This document shows, in pieces, positions 1-9,426 of a stretch of 32,210 nucleotides of DNA; positions within the stretch are counted from its first letter, which is position 1; each line of letters starts with the position of its first letter. The translations under genes and the position numbers were made by a program. The notes beneath the pieces are model-generated. The model saw only the letters and a list, made by a program, of their open reading frames with translations, was not told the origin of the DNA and did no database searches. This DNA is from Pseudomonadota bacterium (lineage in GTDB: Bacteria > Pseudomonadota > Alphaproteobacteria > Micavibrionales > UBA2020), in contig JAJZFS010000045.1 of the NCBI GenBank assembly GCA_021805245.1, forward strand, positions 1 through 32,210, read 5' to 3'.

Positions 1-215
1 GCAAGATCCAGCGTTTCCTCTCGCAGCCGTTCCACGTGGCCGAAGTCTTCACCGGCACGCCGGGCGTGTTCGTCGCGCTGGAAGACACGATCAAGGGCTT
101 CAAAGGCATCGTCAAGGGCGACTACGACCACCTGCCGGAAGCGGCCTTCTACATGGTCGGCACCATTGACGAGGCGATCGAAAAAGCCAAGAAACTGCAA
201 CAGAAGGCGGCTTAA
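1..215 (+). CDS. atpD: F1 ATP synthase subunit beta, C-terminal fragment (5' truncated by window edge)
   Basis: Frame from base 3 reads [70 protein letters not shown], a classic AtpD C-terminus; directly followed by atpC. Confidence 0.97.
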   Translation, partial: KIQRFLSQPFHVAEVFTGTPGVFVALEDTIKGFKGIVKGDYDHLPEAAFYMVGTIDEAIEKAKKLQQKAA

Positions 216-218
216 ACC

Positions 219-635
219 ATGGCGGCGCTGCTTTCCAGCAAGACGTTCAGGTTCGAACTGGTCGCACCGGAGCGCATCCTCGCGTCCGAAGAGGTGGCGA
301 TGGTCACCGTGCCGGGCAGCGCGGGCGAATTCGGCGTGCTGGCAGACCATGCGCCGGTGGTCTCGAGCATGCGTCCCGGCGTGATCGAGGTGCAGGACCC
401 GTCGGGCGAGATGAAGCGTATTTTCGTCACCGGCGGTTTTGCCGACGTCACGGGCGAACAGTGCACCGTGCTGGCCGAAGAGGCGATGAACGTGAGCGAT
501 ATAGACCGTGTCGCCGTCGAAAAGAAGCTTGAAGAGTTGCGCAGCCAACTGGCGAACGCCTCGGACGACGTCGCCAAAGCCGACTTCACACGCGATATCG
601 CCATAGCGGAAGCGAAGCTGACGGCTGTCGCCTGA
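219..635 (+). CDS. atpC: F1 ATP synthase subunit epsilon
   Basis: 138 aa; FRFELVAPERILASEEVAMVTVPGSAGEFGVLADHAPVVSSMRPGVI matches the AtpC N-terminal beta domain; adjacent to atpD. Confidence 0.95.
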   Translation: MAALLSSKTFRFELVAPERILASEEVAMVTVPGSAGEFGVLADHAPVVSSMRPGVIEVQDPSGEMKRIFVTGGFADVTGEQCTVLAEEAMNVSDIDRVAVEKKLEELRSQLANASDDVAKADFTRDIAIAEAKLTAVA

Positions 636-808
636 ATGCCGTTTTTTCTGCGGCGCCGCGCTGATATTCCCTAATCTGCGCAGGAAATTTTTAAAATACG
701 CCCAAAACATCCGCACTTGTTTTCATAGTGACGGCTTAGAATCATACCCTCTTGCCCGCCAGAGCGTTACTATAGAGACCTCTAAAATCAGGAATGAAGG
801 AGAACGTC

Positions 809-2299
809 ATGCGCACTTCTACAGCCGGAAAGAAATCCTATACGCCGTCCATCAAGCTCAAAGACGAAGGATTGTTCCGCCAGCAGGCCTATATCAACGG
901 CCAGTGGGTCGGCGGCAAGGGGGAAAATATCGATGTGAACAATCCGGCGACGGACGAAGTTCTCGGCAGTGTGCCCAATCTCGGCGCGGCGGAGACGCGC
1001 AGCGCCATCAAGGCGGCGCGGGTGACGTGGGATGTCTGGCGCGCCATGCCGGCGCGGGAGCGCGGCGACATTTTGAGAAAATGGGCGGACTTGCAGACCG
1101 AGCATCTCGACGACCTCTGCCGCATCCTGACCTCCGAGCAGGGCAAGCCTTATGCGCAGGCGCGCTCCGAAATCCAGAGCGGCATCGCCTACGTCGAATG
1201 GATGGCCGAAGAAGGCCGCCGCGTATACGGCGACGTCATCCGTCCGGACAACAGCACGCAGCGGCTGGTGACCTACAAGCAGCCGGTGGGCGTCTGCGCG
1301 ATGATCACGCCGTGGAATTTCCCGTCCTCGATGATCACCCGCAAGGCGGCGCCGGCGCTGGCCGCGGGCTGCACGGTGGTGATCAAGCCGTCCGAGCTGA
1401 CGCCGTTTTCGGCGCTGGCGCTGGCGGAACTCGCGGCGCGGGCGGGCATCCCGAAGGGCGTGTTCAATATCGTCACCGGCGATCCGCAGCCGATCGGCGC
1501 CGAAATGACGGAGAACGCGCATGTTCGCAAATTGAGCTTTACCGGCTCGACGGCGGTCGGAAAAATGCTGATGGCGCAGTGTGCGCCGACGGTCAAGAAA
1601 GTGTCGCTGGAGCTGGGCGGCAACGCGCCGTTCATCGTTTTCGACGACGCCGATCTCGACCTTGCCGTGCCCGCGGCCATCGCGTCGAAATTCCGCAACG
1701 CGGGGCAGACCTGCGTTTGCGCCAACCGCATCTTCGTGCAGGCGGGCATCTACGACAAGTTCGCGACGAAATTCTCCGCCGCCGTGAAAAAGATGAAAGT
1801 CGGCAACGGCCTCGAAGACAGGGTGGACGTGGGGCCGATGATCAATATGCAGGGCGTTGAAAAGGTCGAGCGGCATTTGAAGGATGCGGTGAAACACGGC
1901 GCGAAAGTCGCGACCGGCGGCAAGCGCCACGCGCAGGGCAAAACCTTCTTCGAGCCGACCGTGCTGAAAGGCGCGACGCCGCAAATGCAATGCTTCAGGG
2001 AAGAGACCTTCGGCCCGCTGGCGCCGCTGTTCAAGTTCAGGACCGAAGAAGAAGTCGTGAAACTGGCCAAAGATACGTCCTACGGCCTGGCCGCCTACTT
2101 CTTCACCCGCGATGCCGCGCGCATCTGGCGCGTTTCGGAGGCGCTGGAATACGGCATGGTGGGCGTCAACAGCGTCTCGATCGTCGCGGCGCAGGCGCCG
2201 TTCGGCGGATGGAAACAGTCCGGTATGGGCAAGGAAGGCTCCAAATACGGCATCAATGACTACCTCGAGATCAAGCTGGTCGCGCACGGGGGGGTATAG
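809..2299 (+). CDS. NAD(P)-dependent aldehyde dehydrogenase, succinate-semialdehyde dehydrogenase-like
   Basis: ALDH motifs: MITPWNFPSSMITRKAAPALAAGCTVVIKPSELTP, LELGGNAPFIVFDDADLD, NAGQTCVCANR. ORF opens at 794 but AAGGAGA at 797-803 favours the ATG at 809. Confidence 0.9.
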   Translation: MRTSTAGKKSYTPSIKLKDEGLFRQQAYINGQWVGGKGENIDVNNPATDEVLGSVPNLGAAETRSAIKAARVTWDVWRAMPARERGDILRKWADLQTEHLDDLCRILTSEQGKPYAQARSEIQSGIAYVEWMAEEGRRVYGDVIRPDNSTQRLVTYKQPVGVCAMITPWNFPSSMITRKAAPALAAGCTVVIKPSELTPFSALALAELAARAGIPKGVFNIVTGDPQPIGAEMTENAHVRKLSFTGSTAVGKMLMAQCAPTVKKVSLELGGNAPFIVFDDADLDLAVPAAIASKFRNAGQTCVCANRIFVQAGIYDKFATKFSAAVKKMKVGNGLEDRVDVGPMINMQGVEKVERHLKDAVKHGAKVATGGKRHAQGKTFFEPTVLKGATPQMQCFREETFGPLAPLFKFRTEEEVVKLAKDTSYGLAAYFFTRDAARIWRVSEALEYGMVGVNSVSIVAAQAPFGGWKQSGMGKEGSKYGINDYLEIKLVAHGGV

Positions 2300-2372
2300 G
2301 CCGTCATTCTGGTAAAATTTTTATTACTGAAATCATCCCCTGATTGGCGTTATGATGGAGCCAGGGGAGACC

Positions 2373-4499
2373 ATGGCGGAAGAAGATACAAACCATCCAC
2401 CGTCCGGTGACAACGAAGAGATTTTTGATGCCAGCGCTGCGCCTGCGACGCACCGCCGGCAGCTGGAGTCCAGCTATTATTCCGTTGTCAGCCGCGCCAC
2501 CGCCGACGGCAGGCTGCTGGTCAATCAGGATACGGAGATTTTTGCCGACAGGCCGTGCCCCGAATACGGCAACCAGGCCCTGGGCACCCAAGCCTATGAA
2601 GCGAAAGACACCCGCCAGGCGGCGACCGAGCAATTCGCGCTGCTCTGCGACTGGCGCGCCATGCCGCGCGTGATGCATATCGGCTCCTACAAGTCCGTCA
2701 AAAGCCCCAATCTGATGGCGTTATACGATGCCGGCCTCGTCAACTGGCCGTTGGAGGCACGCCAGAAGTTCGGCTTCATTTTCGAAAGGCCGATGGGCAA
2801 AAAGCTCGTCGCTTCCCCCGACGCGCAGCCCTACAGGATGGCGGAAGACAACATCATCCCCCTGCTGGTGGAGCCGCTGCTCCGGTTGCTGGTGGAGTTC
2901 CGTAACGTCGAGCTCGTTCACCGCGCCATCAACGTCGAGAACATATACATGACGGGCGCGGAAGGCTCCGAGCGCGTGATCCTCGGCGAGTGCCTCTCGA
3001 CCGCGCCGTCTCTCCGGCAGAACCCCATCTATGAAACGATCTCGCGCGCGCCGGCCCAGGCGTCGGGGCGCGGCAAGGGAACGATTATGGACGATCTTTA
3101 CGCGCTGGGCGTTTGCGTGGCGATGGTGGCGCGCGGGGAAAATCTTTTGGTGGGAAAATCTCCGCAGGACATCATCCACGAAAAGATCGAGCACGGCTCT
3201 CATGTCACGATCATCGGCAAGCAACGCATTCCCGGCGGATTGGCGGAATTTTTGCGCGGCGTGCTGAACGACGACATGGACCAGCGGTGGGACCTCGACG
3301 CCGCCATAGACTGGCTGGACGGGCAGCGCCACAGCCCGAAGCAGGCGCGCGTCGTGATGAAAGCGGCGCGGCCCCTCGTGTTCCGCGGGCAGAAGTTCTG
3401 GGATTTGCGGTCTCTGGCGCAAAGCTTCTCGGAGAATGTTTCCGAAGCGGCGGCCGAGATTGAAAGAGACCAGTTCTATAACTGGGTCAAGCGCAATTTC
3501 GCGGACAAGGGGCTTAATGCGCGCTTCGAGCGGCTGTGGGAAAACGAAAAAGAGGCCTCGCGCGAGAGGCTCGTGTCCTGCGTGTGCATGGCCATGGATC
3601 CGCTGGGGCCGGTGCGCTATAAGGAGCTGTCCGTTTTCCCCGACGGGTTCGGCACGGCCCTTTCCTCCGCCGTGGCGCGCAACACGGATGCGCACGCTTA
3701 CGGGGAATTGATGCAGATGCAGCTTTTTAATCTCTGGGTCAGCCAGTCTTTCGACGAGGTGCCGGACGCGACGGGGGTTTTGGCCACGCTTGAAAAGTGC
3801 CGCAGCGCCATGACGCAGCGCCTGTCCGGTTACGGGCTGGAGCGCATCCTCTACATGCTGAATTCCGAAGCGCCCTGCATGAGCCCGATGTTCAGAAACC
3901 ATTTCGTCCTGTCCGCCAAGGGCGTGTTGCTGGCGCTGAACGACATCGCCGCGGGGCAGGGGGAGCGCAACGACAGCGTTCTCGACCGGCACATCACGGC
4001 GTTTATTTCGGTGCGCGAGCCAAAGATGATCGACCCTTATCTCGGCTATATCAATTCGCGCAACCGCGGCCAGCAGGTGGTCGGCATTATCCGTTCACTG
4101 GCGGCGATCCAGCGCCGCTTTGCGGTGCCGCCCGTGCCTGCGTTGTGCAAGTGGCTGATCTCCCTCACGGGGCCGATCATAGAATTGTATAACGACAACG
4201 AGCTCAGGCAGGAGATCACGCACAAGGTTTCCGCCATGCCGGATAACGGCAATCTGACGATGTTGCTCGATGCGATCGACGATTCGAGCCTGATCCGCAA
4301 GGATGCGCAGAGGTTCGCCTACGCCCGTCAGGAATATGCCGCGCTGGTCGCTGAAAAGTACCAGATCGAGAAACATCTCTCGAACCGCCAGACTTTCGGC
4401 GGTGCGACGGGACGGCAGGCGTCCATGCTGGTCTCCTGCGCGCTCGGCGCGGTGATCATCGCGGGGTATCTCACGCTGCACCTCATAGGAAAGTTCTAG
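2373..4499 (+). CDS. Protein kinase-fold (pseudokinase-like) protein with C-terminal transmembrane segment
   Basis: LVHRAINVENIYM and TIMDDLYALGVCVAMVARG resemble the kinase catalytic loop and alphaF region; ends in a hydrophobic stretch MLVSCALGAVIIAGYLTLHLIG. Start at 2373 favoured by AGGGGAGA upstream; ORF is open from 2352. Confidence 0.7.
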   Translation: MAEEDTNHPPSGDNEEIFDASAAPATHRRQLESSYYSVVSRATADGRLLVNQDTEIFADRPCPEYGNQALGTQAYEAKDTRQAATEQFALLCDWRAMPRVMHIGSYKSVKSPNLMALYDAGLVNWPLEARQKFGFIFERPMGKKLVASPDAQPYRMAEDNIIPLLVEPLLRLLVEFRNVELVHRAINVENIYMTGAEGSERVILGECLSTAPSLRQNPIYETISRAPAQASGRGKGTIMDDLYALGVCVAMVARGENLLVGKSPQDIIHEKIEHGSHVTIIGKQRIPGGLAEFLRGVLNDDMDQRWDLDAAIDWLDGQRHSPKQARVVMKAARPLVFRGQKFWDLRSLAQSFSENVSEAAAEIERDQFYNWVKRNFADKGLNARFERLWENEKEASRERLVSCVCMAMDPLGPVRYKELSVFPDGFGTALSSAVARNTDAHAYGELMQMQLFNLWVSQSFDEVPDATGVLATLEKCRSAMTQRLSGYGLERILYMLNSEAPCMSPMFRNHFVLSAKGVLLALNDIAAGQGERNDSVLDRHITAFISVREPKMIDPYLGYINSRNRGQQVVGIIRSLAAIQRRFAVPPVPALCKWLISLTGPIIELYNDNELRQEITHKVSAMPDNGNLTMLLDAIDDSSLIRKDAQRFAYARQEYAALVAEKYQIEKHLSNRQTFGGATGRQASMLVSCALGAVIIAGYLTLHLIGKF

Positions 4500-4512
4500 G
4501 AGAGGACAACAA

Positions 4513-4977
4513 ATGGCGAATTACGACGACCTGGGGGGCGGGGGGAAAAAGCGCAGCCGGTCTGTTTCCGTGCGGTTTGCGATTTTTGCCGCGCTGGTCG
4601 CGGGAGTGGTTTTTCTGCCTGTCACGCTTATCTTTTTCGTGTGCATGATCCCGACGATGGTGGCGGGGATCGTCGACCAATACCCGATCAAGACCGCGTG
4701 GCTGACGATCGGGGCGATGAATATGGCGGGCACAGTGCCGGTGTTGTGCAAGCTGGTGGACGCGGGGCGCACGCTGCCCGCGGCGTCCCAGCTTATTTTC
4801 AACCCGAATATGCTGCTGATCGCTTACAGTGGCGCCCTCGTCGGCTGGCTGATTTACAACAAGGTCACGCCGCTTGTCGCCATCGTCGTGCAGAACAGAA
4901 ACAAGCGGCGTCTCGAGGACATCACGAAGCGGCAGGAAGAACTGGTCAGAAAATGGGGCGAAAAGGTCGTTTCGTAA
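4513..4977 (+). CDS. Small multi-pass membrane protein of unknown function
   Basis: 154 aa with several hydrophobic segments (FAIFAALVAGVVFLPVTLIFFVCMI; MLLIAYSGALVGWLIYNKVTPLVAIVV); 13 nt downstream of the kinase-like gene with GGAGAGGA upstream. Confidence 0.7.
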   Translation: MANYDDLGGGGKKRSRSVSVRFAIFAALVAGVVFLPVTLIFFVCMIPTMVAGIVDQYPIKTAWLTIGAMNMAGTVPVLCKLVDAGRTLPAASQLIFNPNMLLIAYSGALVGWLIYNKVTPLVAIVVQNRNKRRLEDITKRQEELVRKWGEKVVS

Positions 4978-4995
4978 TCCTTGCCGCGCGGCGGC

Positions 4996-6231
4996 TTATA
5001 CCTTCGTCATGATAGCGCAGTTGCGCCCGCCGTCCTTGGCTTTATAAAGCTGCTCGTCCGCCTTGACAATCAGTTCGTCCAGCGCCCACGTGCCCTGCGT
5101 GACGGCGACGATGCCGAAGCTGGAGCTGTAGCTGAGGTTTTGCGGCATGCCGTCGGCGTCCTTATAGGGGCAGGGCGTGCTGGCAACGCATTTGCGGAAG
5201 CGTTCGATGACCGCCAGCGCTTCCTCGGGGCTGGTCTGCGGCAGGAAGATGGCGAACTCTTCGCCGCCGATCCGTCCGAGCGTATCGTTTGCGCGGAGCG
5301 TCTTTTTCATGAGCGACGTGTAATGCTGCAGCACAAGGTCGCCGACTTTGTGGCCATAAGTGTCGTTGACGGCCTTGAAATGGTCGAGATCCATGATAAC
5401 CAGGGCGAAAGGCGTCTTGTGCCTTTTGTAATAGGCGAGGCCGATGCGGGCGAGCTGCATGAAGGCGCGGCGGTTGTTGATGCCGGTCAGCATGTCGGTC
5501 AGCGCGAGGTGGAGAATGCTTCTGTGATATTCCGCGAGGTTTTTGACCAGCGGGCGGAAGATGAACGTCATCTCGAGGAGGAGCGTCAGCAAGATGATAA
5601 GCACGCCGTAGAGTTGCAGGCTGTAGGCGCGGTCGATCTCGCCGATGACGTGCGTGCGGTATTGGCGCAAGGCCTGATCGAGATTGAGGCCGAGGATTCG
5701 TTGCTGGTCGGTCAGGGCCTTCAGAGAGGCCGTCGCCTGATCCGGATGGCCGGTGCGCTCGTATCTGCCGACGTCGTTCGCCCGCTGCACGAAGATTTTC
5801 AAGCTTTTGCTGATAAGATAGCGGGAATCGTGGAATATTCTGTCGATGTCGTCGTTGCCGGAGGCTTCGGCTTCGATAAACTTTTGCTGCAGCTCGTTGA
5901 TGTCGCTGCCGAGCAGACTGTCGTCGAAGGAGTTTCCGGTGGCGCGGAACGTCGAGGCTTGCGAGGCCACTTCATCCACCAGAGACCGGAGGTTGGTGAT
6001 CCTGAACGTGACGTTGGCGTTGTCGCGCTGGCGTGAGGTGATATGGGCGGTGACGACATGCCCGAAGATGGAGATGGCGGCGATGATGCTGAAGGCGGTC
6101 ACGTAGGCCCGCGTCAGGCTCTGCAGCTTGTCGTCCTTCTTCATCAGCTCGGGACCCATGGGTGCCGGAACGAGACTGGCAGGACTGAATTTTTTCCTGC
6201 CGCGCTTATCATTATCAATATCTTGCGTCAT
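4996..6231 (-). CDS. Membrane-anchored diguanylate cyclase (GGDEF domain)
   Basis: 411 aa; LTDMLTGINNRRAF, FALVIMDLDHFKAVNDTYGHKVGD, RIGGEEFAIFLP; two hydrophobic segments flank a putative periplasmic region. Confidence 0.93.
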   Translation of the reverse strand: MTQDIDNDKRGRKKFSPASLVPAPMGPELMKKDDKLQSLTRAYVTAFSIIAAISIFGHVVTAHITSRQRDNANVTFRITNLRSLVDEVASQASTFRATGNSFDDSLLGSDINELQQKFIEAEASGNDDIDRIFHDSRYLISKSLKIFVQRANDVGRYERTGHPDQATASLKALTDQQRILGLNLDQALRQYRTHVIGEIDRAYSLQLYGVLIILLTLLLEMTFIFRPLVKNLAEYHRSILHLALTDMLTGINNRRAFMQLARIGLAYYKRHKTPFALVIMDLDHFKAVNDTYGHKVGDLVLQHYTSLMKKTLRANDTLGRIGGEEFAIFLPQTSPEEALAVIERFRKCVASTPCPYKDADGMPQNLSYSSSFGIVAVTQGTWALDELIVKADEQLYKAKDGGRNCAIMTKV

Positions 6232-6310
6232 AAAAATACCCCATCTTTTTTATAGCGGGGAAGACGGAAAATGGCAACAAGATCAATGCGCAGGCGCAGG
6301 CGCACGGTGT

Positions 6311-8383
6311 TCAGAGGAAGAACCCCAAGGCTTTTTTGACCTGCGGCGGCGGCTTTTTGATTGGCGCGGTGGCTTTTTTCAGGAAAGCCGCGGCTCTGGG
6401 GTCTTTCTTTTCCAGAAGCGGAAGAAGATTTTTCTGCACCTCGGCATGATAATCATTCAGCCATTTCAGTTCCTTGGCCGTGAGCAAAGTGGGGTCGACG
6501 AGGTTGCGGTCGATCGGCGCCATGGTCAGGGTCTTGAAGCCCAGCAGGTTTTGGCCCTGATCGTCCTTGCGGCCCGTGTCGACGACGACGACGAGGCTTT
6601 CGATGCGGATGCCGTAAGCGCCCTCTTTGTAATAGCCCGGCTCGTTTGACAGCACCATGCCTTCTTTCAGCGGCACGGTGGTGTTGGCCGAGGAGATGCT
6701 GCACGGGCCTTCGTGTACCGAAAGGTAGCTGCCGACGCCGTGGCCGGTGCCGTGGGCGTAGTCGAGGCCGACGGCCTTCAGCGCGGCGCGGGCTTTTTCA
6801 TCCAGCTTGTCGCCGGTGGTGCCGGCGGGGAATTCGGCCATGGCGACCTGAATGTGGCCTTTGAGCACGCGGGTGAAGTTTTCCTTCATCTCGTCCGTCG
6901 GCGGCGAGAGCGCGATGGCGCGCGTGTCGTCGGTCGTGCCGTCGAGATATTGTCCGCCGGAATCGACCAGATAGACCGGGCCGGCATCCAGCTTCTGGCT
7001 GGTTTCCGGCGTGGAGCGGTAGTGGATGATCGCGCCGTGCTCGCCCGCACCCGAGATGGTGTCGAAGCTGAGGCCGCGGAACTTGTCCTGCTCGGCGCGG
7101 TATTCCTGCAGGAGGTCGGAGGCGGCGATTTCGTCATACTTTTTCGATGCGCCGTGCTCGGACATGGCGGCGAGGAAGCGGGTGAGCGCCGCGCCGTCGC
7201 GGACGTGGCAGTCGGTCATGCCCTTGATCTCGACGTCGTTCTTGATCGCCTTCATCATTTGCAGCGGGCTGCGCTCGGAAACGACTTTGCCGCCGTTGTC
7301 GGTGACGGTGTTCTGCACCTTGACCGGCGCGGTGACGGGGTCGACCCAGACGGTCTTGCCGTTCTTGCCGAGTTCTTTCAGGCCGTCTTCGAAGTCCGCG
7401 ATGTCATGGATGCGCACGTCCTTGCCGACCCATTTTTCCGTTTCGCCGGTGACTTTGCGCTGGTCGACGTACCAGTCGACACTGCCGTCCTTGTGGGCGA
7501 TGGCGTAGGAAAGTGCGAAGGGCGTGCAGGGCACATCGCCGCCACGCACGTTGAGCAGCCAGCAGGTTTCCTCCGGCAGGGCGATGGCGATCGCGTCCGC
7601 GCCTTTGGCGGAAAGCGCGTCGGCGAGGTCTTCGCGCTTGTCGGCGGACGATTTGCCCGCGTATTGCAGCGGTTGCGGCACGGCGGGCGAGAGCGGCGCT
7701 TCGGGGCGGTTCTGCCACGCGGCGTCGAGCGGGTTGCTGTCGACGAACACGAGGATGCCGCCCGCCTTGTCCACGGCTTCCTTGACGGATTTGACTTCGT
7801 TCGCGCTCATGATCCACGGGTCGATGCCGAAGGCCGCGCCTTTGGGCAGGTTCTTCTCGATCCATTCGGTCGGTTTCATGGTCGGCGTGGGAGCCTGATC
7901 TTCTGCGGTGCTGCAGATGTCGAAATCTTTTTTGTCCACCTGCTTGCGCGCGGCAAGGGTGTAGCGGCCGTCGGTGAAGAAGCCGGCTTTGTTGTCGAGC
8001 ACAACGGCGGCGCCGGCGGAACCGGTGAAGCCCGTCGCCCAGGCGAGACGCTCGGAGCGGGCGGGAACATATTCGCCGTGGAATTCGTCGGCGCGGGGAA
8101 TGTAAAAGCCGGCGATGTTGCGCTTTTTCATTTCAGCGCGGAGATCGGCGAGCTTGTTTTTCTGCGCGGCGGGTTGTTCGGCGGCGAGCTCGTCTTTGAG
8201 CGCGGTCAGCTGTTCCGCGGCGGTTTTGCCGGTTTTGAAAAGGGAGAGCCAGAGGTTTGGCGCGGCGATGTCTTCCGGCGCGGCGAGGACGCCTTTGAGC
8301 GCGGCCTTGACCTCGTCGAGCGGGCGGGTTTCGCCTGCGTCTTTCAGGAGTTTCTCAAGATTTGCGTCACCTTTGTATTTCAT
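6311..8383 (-). CDS. M24 family Xaa-Pro aminopeptidase
   Basis: 690 aa; creatinase N-domain plus M24 motifs VYLVDSGGQYLDGTTDDTRAI, YAHGTGHGVGSYLSVHEGP, MVLSNEPGYY, GIRIESL. Confidence 0.92.
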   Translation of the reverse strand: MKYKGDANLEKLLKDAGETRPLDEVKAALKGVLAAPEDIAAPNLWLSLFKTGKTAAEQLTALKDELAAEQPAAQKNKLADLRAEMKKRNIAGFYIPRADEFHGEYVPARSERLAWATGFTGSAGAAVVLDNKAGFFTDGRYTLAARKQVDKKDFDICSTAEDQAPTPTMKPTEWIEKNLPKGAAFGIDPWIMSANEVKSVKEAVDKAGGILVFVDSNPLDAAWQNRPEAPLSPAVPQPLQYAGKSSADKREDLADALSAKGADAIAIALPEETCWLLNVRGGDVPCTPFALSYAIAHKDGSVDWYVDQRKVTGETEKWVGKDVRIHDIADFEDGLKELGKNGKTVWVDPVTAPVKVQNTVTDNGGKVVSERSPLQMMKAIKNDVEIKGMTDCHVRDGAALTRFLAAMSEHGASKKYDEIAASDLLQEYRAEQDKFRGLSFDTISGAGEHGAIIHYRSTPETSQKLDAGPVYLVDSGGQYLDGTTDDTRAIALSPPTDEMKENFTRVLKGHIQVAMAEFPAGTTGDKLDEKARAALKAVGLDYAHGTGHGVGSYLSVHEGPCSISSANTTVPLKEGMVLSNEPGYYKEGAYGIRIESLVVVVDTGRKDDQGQNLLGFKTLTMAPIDRNLVDPTLLTAKELKWLNDYHAEVQKNLLPLLEKKDPRAAAFLKKATAPIKKPPPQVKKALGFFL

Positions 8384-8419
8384 CTCCGGCTCCCTTGGAA
8401 CTATGCCTTTAAATGATAA

Positions 8420-8458
8420 ATCGCCGCCACCCCGAATTGCATTCAGGATGACGGCGAT
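8420..8458 (-). repeat. Near-perfect 39-nt hairpin in the rpsU-pepP intergenic region (REP-like element or rpsU 3' hairpin)
   Basis: 18-nt arms 8420-8437 and 8441-8458 with 3-nt loop; the three differences form G-U pairs only in the minus-strand RNA. Confidence 0.65.
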
Positions 8459-8493
8459 ATTTTAGTGTAATCGAAAGTGGATTACCTTAAATG

Positions 8494-8724
8494 TTATTCG
8501 CCGTCGCGCTCTTTACGTTTGCGCTCCAGCTTACGATAACGCCTTACGGCTTCGGATCTTTCGCGTGCTTTTTTGACGGACGGCTTTTCGTAGTGCCGAC
8601 GGATCTTCATTTCACGGAAGAGGCCCTCACGCTGCATCTTTTTCTTCAATGCGCGCAGAGCTTGATCGATGTTGTTATCGCGTACAACGACTTGTACGAT
8701 GGTAATCACCCCTTTCTTATTCAT
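8494..8724 (-). CDS. rpsU: 30S ribosomal protein S21 (translation may start internally at 8700)
   Basis: [62 protein letters not shown] is a typical S21. Confidence 0.95.
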   Translation of the reverse strand: MNKKGVITIVQVVVRDNNIDQALRALKKKMQREGLFREMKIRRHYEKPSVKKARERSEAVRRYRKLERKRKERDGE

Positions 8725-8861
8725 AACCTAGTTGTTAATAACTATGCGTTTGTAGCACGGCGCGCGGGACATAAAAAGCGATATTTTCCCGGCAAGAACA
8801 GGCAAGCTCCCAGTGTATCACGCAGGTTCTTAAGATTTTGCCAAGTCCCCGCAGCGGGAGA

Positions 8862-9254
8862 TCAAGACGACAATTGCGCCTTCACCAGGGCCGACAATGC
8901 CTTAAGTCCGTGTTTTTCAAGTATTTTAATGTCCTGCTGCGCGAATTTTCCGGCCGGAAGCAGGGCGGCAAGCTCTTTGTCGTCGTCCGCGACGCGGCGG
9001 GCGGCGCGCATGAAGATGTCGGTCACTTTGAGGGTCGCCAGCGTGGCGTCCTCGTCCGACATGAAAATCAGCCCGCGCATGGCTTCCCTCTGTTCGATGA
9101 TTTCTTCTTTCGTCACCGTCAGGGCGAATTTCTCCAGTTTTCCGGCGTTGTTGAAGTGGTCTTTGACATCGAGGGTCACATGGTAGTCGAAAAGATCGCC
9201 CAGCGTGGCAAGGTGTTGTTCCTCGGATTTTTGCGCTTTACTGTTTTTGGGCAT
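8862..9254 (-). CDS. Hypothetical protein, 130 aa
   Basis: Intact ORF with a plausible upstream promoter and coding-like composition; family not recognised. Confidence 0.6.
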   Translation of the reverse strand: MPKNSKAQKSEEQHLATLGDLFDYHVTLDVKDHFNNAGKLEKFALTVTKEEIIEQREAMRGLIFMSDEDATLATLKVTDIFMRAARRVADDDKELAALLPAGKFAQQDIKILEKHGLKALSALVKAQLSS

Positions 9255-9302
9255 CTGAAATTCCTTTGTTTTATTATGTTTTTTACATCGGGTGCGCTGC
9301 CG

Positions 9303-9331
9303 TGTATAGTGCCGCTATATCGAAAAGTCAA
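9303..9331 (-). promoter_or_regulatory. Putative sigma70-like promoter for the 8862-9254 gene
   Basis: Minus strand TTGACT - 17 nt - TATACA. Confidence 0.45.
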
Positions 9332-9426
9332 TGGCTTACGCATTATGCAAAAAGAAATTAAGTTGCGCAGCCCTAGGCTCGTCCATTAACTTGTCTTTCT
9401 AGCATTATAAGGATCAAAATAGGCAT

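Noticed and set aside
643-662. GCGGCGCCGC palindrome after atpC as a terminator
   Set aside because: Short self-complementary core with no adequate loop or T-tract.
788-2287. 499-aa antisense ORF opposite the aldehyde dehydrogenase
   Set aside because: Same GC-rich antisense artefact; sense gene has clear family motifs.
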